Source: Paenibacillus sp. FSL H7-0737 (GTDB lineage: Bacteria; Bacillota; Bacilli; Paenibacillales; Paenibacillaceae). From it: 64,000 bases of DNA. Positions within the stretch are counted from its first letter, which is position 1; every line of letters starts with the position of its first letter. The notes below the pieces were generated by a model. That model was not told where the DNA came from. It did not search any database and saw nothing but the letters and a program-made list of their open reading frames with translations. Both the position numbers and the translations under genes were made by a program. The stretch is taken from positions 1,674,001 to 1,738,000 of the forward strand of contig NZ_CP009279.1 in the NCBI RefSeq assembly GCF_000758545.1. The letters run 5' to 3'. Below, piece by piece: positions 27,884-36,500 of this stretch.

Positions 27884-29331
27884 AGGCAAGTCGAAAACCG
27901 CTGCGCAGACAGTTTATGGGCGCATTTACACTCGTTCTTTTCTATAGCTTCATCGGCTCGATGCTGGTTTGGGGCGGTACGCTTTATGCTTTGATTAATC
28001 AAACGGACAAGAGCATTCTACCAGCCAACTATTATGAGCAGCAAATTCCCCAGATTCTAGGTTATGTAGATCAGCAAAAAGATGCCTTATTATCTCCTTC
28101 AAAGCAGAATGCGTTGGAACATGTTATTCTGACGAAAGGCATGCAGTATCAAATCGTGAATCTGAAGGGGCAAATCGTCTACGGCTGGAAGGGGCAGACT
28201 TTCGTCAACAGCCCGGAGGATGTGCTAAGCAAGCTGAACCGTAGCGAGAAACAGGGCGGGAAATATATCAATTACCACCCGATCCTTGATTCGCAGAAAA
28301 AATTAAAGGGGATGCTGGTGCTACGATACAGTTTAAGTGTATCCTCCAACAACCCTGGAAACGGGCTGCTCGTTATGCTTATTTTGTGCAGTTTGATCGC
28401 ACCGTTCTTCTTCATCGTCTTGTTCTCTTTTATTTTCGCGAGAAAATTGGGTAAACGGCTCGAACCGTCGATCGCACGGATCATCGGGGGAGCTAGACGA
28501 ATCCAGCAGAATGACCTGAATTTCTCCGTCGCAGGAGCAGGTGGGTCGAAGGAGCTGATCGAGCTCTCCGATGCCTTCGAAGAGATGCGGATCGCGCTGG
28601 AGCAATCCTTGAAGTGGGAGTGGAAGCTGGAGCAGGAGAGACGCGACATGATCTCTGCGATTGCCCATGATTTGCGGACGCCGCTGACGATCATTCAAGG
28701 TCATGTAGACAATTTAATCGAGAGCGGTGCACGCCGTCCCGAACGGCTGGAGAAGTACTTGTTAACCATTCAGAACAGTACGCAGCGTGCGGACAAAATG
28801 CTGACGGAATTGCTGTTCATGAATAAAATCGACACGCCTGATTTTGTCCTCCAGTATACGAGAGCGGATTTACTCGCCTTCTGTGAGCGGAAAAAAGATG
28901 AATACGCATTGTTATGCCGTGAGAAGTGGATTGCTTTTGACTTCTCTTATGTGAATAGGCGATGCGACCAAGAACAGCAGTTTCTTGTGGATACATCACG
29001 GTTGGAGCAAGTATTCGATAACGTGATTACCAATAGCTTGCGATTTACGCCAGTGGAGGGAAGGATCGAGTGGACGGTCATCGTAGAGGAGACGCAGATT
29101 ACCTTTGACATGACGGATACGGGGAAGGGGTTCAGCGCTCTTGATTTGCGGCGGATGTTCGATAAATTCTACACGGGGGATCCGTCTAGATCTCTAGACA
29201 AAGGTCATTCCGGGCTTGGATTGTATACAGCACAGTTGCTCATTACAAAGCACGGAGGGCATATCGAAGCAGGAAACCGTGTCGAAGGCGGCGCACAGGT
29301 GATCATAACGGTGCCATGTAAAAAAGCCTGA
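27850..29331 (+). CDS. Membrane sensor histidine kinase
   Basis: A kinase of about 493 residues partnered with the preceding regulator. Two membrane spans (about residues 25-48 and 175-200) enclose an extracellular sensor of 125 residues; HAMP follows, then HisKA with the phosphorylated His273 in IAHDLRTPLTI, and the ATPase domain with NSLRF, DTGKGF and SGLGLYTAQLL. The exact start is uncertain: ATG 27850 is the first convincing in-frame codon overlapping the regulator, but no good ribosome site precedes it. An ATG at 27916 would cut into the first membrane span. Confidence 0.9.
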   Translation: MGGRVQIRKEVKASRKPLRRQFMGAFTLVLFYSFIGSMLVWGGTLYALINQTDKSILPANYYEQQIPQILGYVDQQKDALLSPSKQNALEHVILTKGMQYQIVNLKGQIVYGWKGQTFVNSPEDVLSKLNRSEKQGGKYINYHPILDSQKKLKGMLVLRYSLSVSSNNPGNGLLVMLILCSLIAPFFFIVLFSFIFARKLGKRLEPSIARIIGGARRIQQNDLNFSVAGAGGSKELIELSDAFEEMRIALEQSLKWEWKLEQERRDMISAIAHDLRTPLTIIQGHVDNLIESGARRPERLEKYLLTIQNSTQRADKMLTELLFMNKIDTPDFVLQYTRADLLAFCERKKDEYALLCREKWIAFDFSYVNRRCDQEQQFLVDTSRLEQVFDNVITNSLRFTPVEGRIEWTVIVEETQITFDMTDTGKGFSALDLRRMFDKFYTGDPSRSLDKGHSGLGLYTAQLLITKHGGHIEAGNRVEGGAQVIITVPCKKA

Positions 29332-29362
29332 AGAAACTCATCATACGAGTCTTCAGGGTTTT
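29327..29362 (+). terminator. Terminator overlapping the kinase stop codon
   Basis: CCTGAAGAAACTC (29327-29339) pairs, with a small bulge, with GAGTCTTCAGG (29347-29357), followed by GTTTTTG. The left arm includes the kinase stop codon. Confidence 0.8.
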
Positions 29363-29475
29363 TGCTGCAATAATTCGATAAATTTATGGAATGCGCTTGT
29401 CTTGAAATGATCCCGTCGATAGATGAACTGTACGGTCACATGGCGGTAATGATCGGGATGGTACTGCACCGAACC
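29353..29475 (-). pseudogene. C-terminal remnant, possibly of a LysR-family regulator
   Basis: Read on the minus strand, about 40 codons encode GSVQYHPDHYRHVTVQF continuing through FKTSAFHKFIELLQQKP and a stop. The pattern (an exposed strand, then a short helix with F.EL and a terminal stop) resembles the end of the effector domain of LysR-type regulators. No N-terminal part or start is present nearby, so this is a decayed fragment if real. Evidence is by eye on a short stretch and is modest. Confidence 0.35.
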
Positions 29476-29651
29476 TTCCGATTCGGAACCAGACGAAGCT
29501 GTATGTTTCTGAAGATGCGTATGTCAATGGAGAATCGAAAGCTGCAGTCAATTATAGTTCGGTCAATCTCAAGCCCTTGGACTTATCCCGGGTCGAAGTG
29601 ACAGGCAATTCGATCCGGGAGGCTCAGCAACTCGAGCTGAAAGCGCAATGA
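29472..29651 (+). pseudogene. C-terminal remnant of an unrecognised protein
   Basis: An open stretch ends at TGA 29649-29651 and reads NLPIRNQTKLYVSEDAYVNG, then about 40 more residues with a protein-like composition (KPLDLSRVEVTGNS). It has no start codon with a ribosome site and joins abruptly to the minus-strand fragment at about 29472. A terminator follows. It looks like the tail of a lost gene. The family was not recognised. Confidence 0.3.
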
Positions 29652-29702
29652 TTCTGCACAATCTGCTGGCAATCAAGACTGAAAAATAAGCATTCGTAGC
29701 TA

Positions 29703-29744
29703 GGGCTTTGGGACGGTTCAGTAGAACCATTCCAGAGCCCTTTT
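29703..29744 (+). terminator. Terminator after the decayed fragment
   Basis: GGGCTTTGGGACGGTTC (29703 on) pairs with GAACCATTCCAGAGCCC ending at 29740, then TTTT. A well-kept terminator behind a broken gene supports recent loss of that gene. Confidence 0.8.
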
Positions 29745-29856
29745 GACGTTTATAGAAGTCTCCGGATGACCTCTTAAAATTAAACCGATTGTAATGACGT
29801 TTCATTTCACCTTGGTTTGTGAATAATAGGGGATTGAATAGAAAGGAGCATTAGAG

Positions 29857-30564
29857 ATGCAGGCGCATATGGATATTGTTCTTCGTACTGTGGTCGCTAT
29901 GATCATGCTGCTAGTGATAGCTAAGATATTGGGTAAACAAACGATTTCTAATTTGACGTTTCATGATTTCGTGACAGGCATTATATTAGGATCGCTTGCG
30001 GCAAACCTGGCTTTTAATAAAGACCTGAAGTCGTCATATATGATCGTGGCGCTCATTGTTATCACTGCTACGTCTTTTCTACTATCTATCATCGCTATAA
30101 AGAGTCGTAGAATGAGAAGCTGGATCTCAGGATCACCTACGGTACTTATTGAAAACGGGAAAATTCTTGAAGGGAATATGAAAAAGGTAAGGTATTCGCT
30201 AGACTCCTTGGATCAGGCACTGAGGGAAAAAGAAATTTTTAATCTGGAGGTAGTAGAGTATGCCGTATTAGAAGATAACGGAATGGTATCCGTCTTAAAG
30301 AAACAAGAGTATCAATATGTTACTCGAAAAGATTTGAAGCTTCTTTCGGTTCCTCAGAGCTTTCCCGTTGAGTTAATTATGGATGGCGTCCTCATTGAAG
30401 AGAATCTTGAGAATAATGGACTGACCAAAGAATGGCTGGAGAACGAATTAAGACGGAAGGGGAAACGGATCTCCGACGTATTTTACGGGGTAAGAGGAAC
30501 GCAGCGGCAGCTCGTTTTTGATTATTATGAAGACGGGATAAACAAACCGATTGATAAAGAATAG
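29857..30564 (+). CDS. YetF/DUF421-family membrane protein
   Basis: A 235-residue protein of the DUF421 (YetF-like) family. Three membrane helices lie in residues 8-85, followed by the conserved cytosolic alpha/beta domain (SGSPTVLIENGKILEGNMKK, then LREKEIFNLEVVEYAVLEDNG) that forms the bulk of the family. A good GAAAGGAG site precedes the ATG. The family's biochemical role is unknown; some Bacillus members are linked to sporulation or stress. It is a single-gene unit. Confidence 0.9.
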   Translation: MQAHMDIVLRTVVAMIMLLVIAKILGKQTISNLTFHDFVTGIILGSLAANLAFNKDLKSSYMIVALIVITATSFLLSIIAIKSRRMRSWISGSPTVLIENGKILEGNMKKVRYSLDSLDQALREKEIFNLEVVEYAVLEDNGMVSVLKKQEYQYVTRKDLKLLSVPQSFPVELIMDGVLIEENLENNGLTKEWLENELRRKGKRISDVFYGVRGTQRQLVFDYYEDGINKPIDKE

Positions 30565-30582
30565 ATTCATTCATATTGGAGA

Positions 30583-30640
30583 TTGACGGATCGTTGAGGA
30601 CCGCTCTATAATATTTGTATAATTATTAATTAGTTAATAA
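30583..30640 (+). promoter_or_regulatory. SigA-type promoter and palindromic operator of the GH51 gene
   Basis: TTGACG (30583-30588), 18 bases and TATAAT (30607-30612) form a strong promoter. A perfect inverted repeat, TTATTAA and TTAATAA separated by four bases (30623-30640), lies where transcription should begin, an ideal repressor site. Its core ATTAACTA (on the minus strand) recurs before the neighbouring ArsR-like regulator gene. Confidence 0.75.
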
Positions 30641-30671
30641 AAATATAAATGTTGAAGGGCGGAGTTTATTC

Positions 30672-32168
30672 ATGGCAGATCGCGCAATCCTTAACACAGA
30701 CATTCGCAAAGGTACGATAAACAAAAATATTTATGGACACTTCTCTGAGCATCTAGGACGTTGTATTTATGAAGGCATTTGGGTCGGAGAAGATTCACCG
30801 ATTCCTAACACTAACGGTATTCGTAATGATGTTGTGAAAGCGCTTAAAGAAATACAAATTCCAGTACTTCGCTGGCCGGGTGGATGTTTTGCAGATGAAT
30901 ATCATTGGAAAGATGGTATTGGTGATCGCGAAGCTCGTAAACGTATGATCAATACGCATTGGGGCGGCACGGTTGAGAACAACCATTTTGGTACACATGA
31001 ATTTATGGAATTATGTGAGATGCTGGAATGTGAACCTTATATCAATGGTAATGTGGGAAGTGGTACGGTTCAAGAGATGTCCGAATGGGTAGAGTATTTA
31101 ACCTTTGGCGGTGTCTCACCGATGTCTGAGCTTCGCCAGCAGAACGGTCATCAAGAGCCTTGGGCTGTCACTTATTTTGGCGTTGGTAATGAGAATTGGG
31201 GCTGCGGCGGGAATATGCGTCCAGAATATTATGCAGATCTTTATCGCCAATATCAGACGTATGTACGTAATTACGGGGAGAATCGTATTCACCGGATCGC
31301 TTGTGGTCCTAACGTGGATGATTATCACTGGATGGAAGTTCTAATGCGTGAAGCTACACGCTTTATGGACTCGATTACTCTTCATTATTATACGATTCCT
31401 GGTCCAGCATGGGAGAATAAAGGGGCAGCAACAGGCTTTGAAACTAGTGAATGGTTTAGTACTTTAGAGAAGGCCCTTCGCATGGATGAGCTGATTACTA
31501 AACATGGTGTTATTATGGACAAATATGACCCAGATAAAAGAGTAGGCCTTATCGTTGACGAATGGGGAACTTGGTATGATGTTGAGCCGGGTACGAATCC
31601 AGGATTCCTATATCAACAAAATACAATTCGGGATGCCCTTGTAGCTGGCGTAACCCTGAATATTTTCCATAAACACAGTGACCGGGTACGGATGGCAAAT
31701 ATTGCGCAGACCATTAACGTGCTTCAAGCAGTGATTTTAACCGAAGGAGAAAAAATGCTGCTAACGCCTACCTATCATGTATTCAATATGTTTAAAGTCC
31801 ATCAGGATGCTGAGTTGTTGGATTTAACAATCGATAGTGGGACTTACAGCTTTGAGGGCAGCGAGATTCCTGAAGTATCTGCTTCAGCTTCCGTAACAGA
31901 CGCTGGGATCATTCATGTCAGTCTTTGCAACTTGAATCACGCTGCATCAGCTACTGTACCCCTCGAGCTGCGTGGTCTTTCCGGGCAGAAGGTTGAAGTG
32001 ACAGGCACTACGCTCACAGGTAACAAGATAGATGCTCATAATACATTTAGTCAGCCAGATGCTGTCGTACCGCAAGCTTTTACAGCCTTTACACTTGAAG
32101 GTGATCTTCTTAATGTAGAGCTGGCTCCAATGTCAGTAACTGTGCTGGAGATTACGCCGAAGGCATAA
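30672..32168 (+). CDS. abfA: GH51 alpha-L-arabinofuranosidase
   Basis: A 498-residue family 51 enzyme, close in length to Geobacillus AbfA. It removes arabinofuranose from arabino-oligosaccharides in the cytosol (no signal peptide). The acid/base Glu174 lies in [11 protein letters not shown] and the nucleophile Glu297 in [11 protein letters not shown], matching AbfA positions 175 and 294. [15 protein letters not shown] near residue 72 is another family block. A beta-sandwich follows from about residue 385. The next gene starts 12 bases after the stop. Confidence 0.96.
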   Translation: MADRAILNTDIRKGTINKNIYGHFSEHLGRCIYEGIWVGEDSPIPNTNGIRNDVVKALKEIQIPVLRWPGGCFADEYHWKDGIGDREARKRMINTHWGGTVENNHFGTHEFMELCEMLECEPYINGNVGSGTVQEMSEWVEYLTFGGVSPMSELRQQNGHQEPWAVTYFGVGNENWGCGGNMRPEYYADLYRQYQTYVRNYGENRIHRIACGPNVDDYHWMEVLMREATRFMDSITLHYYTIPGPAWENKGAATGFETSEWFSTLEKALRMDELITKHGVIMDKYDPDKRVGLIVDEWGTWYDVEPGTNPGFLYQQNTIRDALVAGVTLNIFHKHSDRVRMANIAQTINVLQAVILTEGEKMLLTPTYHVFNMFKVHQDAELLDLTIDSGTYSFEGSEIPEVSASASVTDAGIIHVSLCNLNHAASATVPLELRGLSGQKVEVTGTTLTGNKIDAHNTFSQPDAVVPQAFTAFTLEGDLLNVELAPMSVTVLEITPKA

Positions 32169-32180
32169 GGTGGTGTTATC

Positions 32181-32468
32181 ATGTCAACAACATCTGCATG
32201 CAAGGGGTGTCGCGACGATTATAAGGTTACCGATGCACAGATAGAGCGAATCTTGTCATCATCCATGTTTAAGACAGAGCTTTGTGTTCCAGATGAGGTT
32301 TATGCTGAACGGATTTCTCTTTGCGGGACTTGTCCTAAGCTGCATGAGAGTGTGACTTGCGTAGCTTGTGGATGCATTATTCCTGTTGTAGCTAAGCTTA
32401 AGGAACGTGGCTGTCCACTGCCTGGTGGCGGATTATGGGGACCCTTCATTGAACATGAAATAAGGTAA
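32181..32468 (+). CDS. Small cysteine-rich protein (DUF6171-like)
   Basis: A 95-residue protein with eight cysteines in paired patterns (CKGC, CGTC, CVACGC and single Cys residues), suggesting that it binds zinc or another metal. It resembles the DUF6171 family of small Firmicutes proteins, with no known function. GGTGGTG precedes the ATG, and the 12-base gap to the GH51 gene suggests cotranscription, though a link to arabinan use is not evident. Confidence 0.7.
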   Translation: MSTTSACKGCRDDYKVTDAQIERILSSSMFKTELCVPDEVYAERISLCGTCPKLHESVTCVACGCIIPVVAKLKERGCPLPGGGLWGPFIEHEIR

Positions 32469-32471
32469 AAT

Positions 32472-32515
32472 AAGAGCCGCATTCGACTCTCCAACGGGAG
32501 ATGAATGCGGCTTTA
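32472..32515. terminator. Bidirectional terminator between convergent genes
   Basis: AGCCGCATTC at 32475 pairs with GAATGCGGCT ending at 32512, with an inner CTCTCC/GGGAG stem. A/T runs flank it on both sides. It overlaps the last codon of the minus-strand regulator. Confidence 0.85.
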
Positions 32516-33427
32516 TTCATGGGTATCTGTGTAGAACAGCTCAACGATTAGATCATCATTATAGTTGCCAAAGCCTTTGCCAAAAAGGGTAATGCCGCCA
32601 ATATGCTCGGCCTCTTCATCGACGGAAAGCTTGAAAGTCCATTGCTTGTTGCGAATGTTCACTTGATCCAGCGTAACGTCGGACAGTTTCAGGCCGTCCA
32701 TAAACGTGCCTTTAGATGTAATGCGCAGCTGCTTAAGAAGGCCGTATTGATTCGTGAGTGCTGGCCACCAAGCTGGCGTGTATTTACCACGTCTATCTCC
32801 GTAGTCACCCGGACTTGTCCAGAATCCAAGCTGTACTCCGTTCAGTGTGAAAGTGATGTCGGAGGGCCAATTATTATTAATGGAAGGCGCTTCGGAGGCA
32901 ATCTCCATCGTAATGATTAGCTCCTCGGGCTGTTGACTGGAGAGAAGGAAGTTAGGAATTTTATATTCGATATACCCTTTGCCGAACCAGAGAATACCAG
33001 CATTCATACGCTCGAGATCCCAGAAATAACGGGGATCATCAAAGCTGCCAATCACTTGCTCTGTAGTGGCAAGACCGCAGGTAGGCTCGATCATGAAGTC
33101 AGAATAATGCCCAACAGGAATCTCCTTGCGGTAGCTTTTGCGCTCATTAATTTGTCTGCCTGGAAAGGTGATCTCGGCGCTTTCAGCAGCCAGCGTACAG
33201 ATCTTTTGCAGACCACTTCGTCCAGGTGCCATATGTGTCTGGATAAGTCCTGCAGCTTCTAGCTTACGCACATGCATTGTCATAATGGCGCTGCTCAAAT
33301 TTACCGCTGCGGCCAATTCCTTGACATTCATTGGGTTCTCGGCAAGCAAGCGCAGCAGGTGCAGACGAACTGAACTGGCTAAAGCTTCGTAGACGGGAAG
33401 AGATTCTTCCGACAGGTCAAGTTTCAT
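32513..33427 (-). CDS. ArsR-like regulator with beta-rich C-terminal domain (arabinan locus, copy 1)
   Basis: A 304-residue regulator. Residues 1-75 form an ArsR-type winged helix-turn-helix (YEALASSVRLHLLRLLAENP, LAAAVNLSSAIMTMHVRKLE). Residues 90-300 form a conserved beta-rich domain with GHYSDFMIEPTCGLATTEQV, WPSDITFTLNGVQLGFWTS and a C-terminal GGITLFGKGFGNYNDDL. It resembles a jelly-roll sugar-binding fold by eye, which is inference. There is no metal-binding Cys motif of classical ArsR. A paralogue lies at 38.8 kb. Its position next to arabinan genes and the shared operator suggest control by an arabinose oligomer. Confidence 0.85.
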   Translation of the reverse strand: MKLDLSEESLPVYEALASSVRLHLLRLLAENPMNVKELAAAVNLSSAIMTMHVRKLEAAGLIQTHMAPGRSGLQKICTLAAESAEITFPGRQINERKSYRKEIPVGHYSDFMIEPTCGLATTEQVIGSFDDPRYFWDLERMNAGILWFGKGYIEYKIPNFLLSSQQPEELIITMEIASEAPSINNNWPSDITFTLNGVQLGFWTSPGDYGDRRGKYTPAWWPALTNQYGLLKQLRITSKGTFMDGLKLSDVTLDQVNIRNKQWTFKLSVDEEAEHIGGITLFGKGFGNYNDDLIVELFYTDTHE

Positions 33428-33458
33428 AGATGGCCTCCAATTTAGTTCAAGACGTATA

Positions 33459-33500
33459 GTTAATGATTATATTATTTAAATGCTTGTTTTACAATACGAA
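33459..33500 (-). promoter_or_regulatory. Promoter and operator-like site of regulator copy 1
   Basis: On the minus strand TTGTAA, 17 bases and TATAAT (complement of 33466-33471) form a promoter, and ATTAACTA lies immediately downstream of the -10 box, as at the GH51 promoter. This suggests autoregulation. Confidence 0.55.
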
Positions 33501-33550
33501 GGTGAGAAATTTTATGGGCGCTCATTCACTTTGATCGCGTGACTTAAGAT

Positions 33551-33575
33551 AAAAAGAACGGAGCCTGAGGCTCCG
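33551..33575 (-). terminator. Terminator of the surface arabinanase gene
   Basis: On the minus strand CGGAGCC, a three-base loop and GGCTCCG (33559-33575) are followed by TTCTTTTT. It lies 25 bases after the arabinanase stop. Confidence 0.88.
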
Positions 33576-33599
33576 CTCTCTTTCCAAATGATGATTCTC

Positions 33600-36500
33600 T
33601 TAATTTACATTTGAGTTATATTCGGTCAGTATTTCGTCTGATTTGAGTGCTCTGCTGTAAATCTTCAGTTCATCAATCATTCCCTTATAAGGTACGTCCC
33701 AATAGTTTACACCAAGAGTGAACACACCATTCTTGTTCTTAAACACATTCGGGAAGCCCTCACCGGAGAATTGCTCAACTCCGTCGAGGTATACCTTCAC
33801 GGTACCGTTGTTGACCGTAAATGCTACATGCGTCCATTTATTCTCTGGAATCTTCATAGCGGAAACAGCATCATACCACGCCTCGCCAGACCATAGCAGT
33901 GTTTTACCTGCGCCGTTCTGTGGAACGAAGCTAATCCAGCTGTTTATCGAAGCAGCACCGAAGAAGGTTGTTGTTGCATCAGTAAGCTGCTCAGGGTTTA
34001 ACCACATAGATACGGTATAGGTATTGCTGTCAATTAATCCATTAGGTAACCGGATTCCGGAAACACCGTCAAATACTGCTGCTTGATTAGTGATACCGTT
34101 ACCGTAAGTGATGTTACCTACAGTTGGAGCCTCGATTTTTATTCCCGTAACCTGTCCAGTACCGACCAATTGGAGGGAGTCATCAAGGTTTCCATCAAAA
34201 GCATAATAGGCTACTTTTCCATCCGTAACGTTTACCTTATAGTCTGCTGAGACACCACTGCCATCAGCCGCAGTGGCTGTAATCACTGCTTCGCCACCTA
34301 CCGTTAGTGCGGTTACGGTTCCGGTTGTAGCATCAACTGTAACGGCGCTAGGATCACTAGAACTCCAAGTAAGTTTCTTATTTCCGGCATTGGTAGGAAG
34401 TACTTTTACTTGAGGGGTAAAGGTATTCCCCACAGCCACATCCATTTCAGCATCACGGATGGTTATCGTACTTACTTTAATATTACTGTCAGGCTCACCG
34501 TTTACCAGCAAGTCTACAGCTTCAGCGGAAAGTGCACTTTCGTAGATACGCAGGTTATCAATCAAACCTTTGTATGGGATATCCCAGTAGTTTACACCCA
34601 GGGCGAATACTGTATCTGCACTGTTAAATACATCCGTAAATCCTTTTCCAGTGTACTTCAATACTCCGTTCACATACAGCTTCACAGTCCCGGCATCGTA
34701 AGTGAAAGCTATATGCGACCATTGGTTAACTGGAATCTGCATGCCTGCTTCTGCATCGTGGAAGGTTTGGCTACCAAACCACATCCGGGTAGTAGCTCCA
34801 CCGTTTCCATAAGGCAAGAGACTAATCCAATTCGTATCTGTTGTAGCACCAAAGAAGGCTGTAGTGAATTGAGTCAGTTCTTGTGGGTTAAGCCACATGC
34901 CTATTGTGTAGGTGTTGCCTTTAATCAAACCATTTGGTAGGCGAATACCGGAGCTACCGTCGAATTTAGCTGCAAGACCAACTTCACCTGTCTCATAGGT
35001 GATGTTCCCACCAGTATTGTTAATCCGATTGCCGGTAATTGTACCCTTATCAGTACGATCTCCGTTCTCTGAAAGATCTCCTTCAAAATCATACGCTGCC
35101 ACCAAACCGTCTTCCAGTATATTTCCAGTCAGTTCCATTACAATGATAGTAAAGGTCTTAGTTGCAGTAGACTCACCCAGCGCAATCGTAGCAGTAAGTT
35201 CAATCGTTGCGTTTCCAAGTCCTTTTTCAGGACGAACAACTGAACCATCGTTTCCTACTACGGCTTCATTGGAAGACGACCACGTAATGACTGTTCCTCT
35301 AACGTCCTCAGTTGGGAGCGTAAGATCTTTGTATACTTTACTTGTGTTGCCCAAGCTTAAACTATCTTTAACATTGGATACAATTTGATCTGTGCTCAGC
35401 AGTTCAATTTGGCTGCCCCAGACGGTAACACCCTTATTGGACATGGCTGTGAAAGTCATAACATTGCTCTGACGAGTGGAATCCCATTGTTTTACGAATA
35501 CACCTTTGTAGAGATTTTGTACAGCAGCTCCGTTTTCTATTTCATTGATGAGCAGGTCGGCGTAATACTCTCCTTTTAGCTCCCAAGAACCGGTTACGGA
35601 CCCTGTAATGGTTCCATCACTTCGCAGTTCGATAGCTGTTGTGGATTTAATTTTAGCAGAAGTATCTTTCCCGTGATTCACGAACTGGTAAGCTCCAATA
35701 ACATCTTCCTGCATAACGGCTGCGATAGTTTCACCAGTGTAACGATGAGGAGAAGTGAGCGGCCATCCATCTTCGTTGGTGAACATTTGATGCACACGAA
35801 GCTCATGTGTTTCACCACGCTGCGGGAAGCGAGTGTGGAAGAAGTTGAATATTTTACCCGTCTCTTCATCATAATTGACTGAATTATGGCCTGATGCAAC
35901 ATAGCCGTAAGTTTGGAAGTCTGGATCACTATTCACGTTCGTGAACATGAAATTACCAAGAACTTTGTTGCCAATGGCCGAATGATCATTGGTCGTTGCC
36001 AGCACTGCACTTTGTCCGGCAGCATCCACATAAGGACCATCCGGATTCATTGAACGGAATTGACGCATATTGTAACCACCGTCGGACGCAAGTCCTCCAT
36101 AAGTTACGTATAAGAAGTAGTAACCTGTATTTTTGTCGTAAATGATATACGGACCTTCGCCCGATTTGGTCATACCACCAGAAATATGGGTACCGAAATA
36201 CCGGTCGATTAGACGTCCATCAGCGGTCGTTCCATCTTTACCCGGATATTTTGGCTCGCCGGTAGTTGGATCTATTTCTAGAATAAATATACCGCCTGAC
36301 CATGATCCATAAGTCATCCACAGCTTGCCGTCTTTATCGTAGAATAACGTCGGGTCAATTGCGTTTGTATACGTTTTGTTCTTATATGAACCGCCTGCGT
36401 CAAACCAATCTGGGTTGGCATCTTCTAGTGTTCCGTTATCAATAAGCTTTTGAATATTTGTGTTTGTCCATTTTTTGTTAATTTTGCTGTTAGTATCGTA

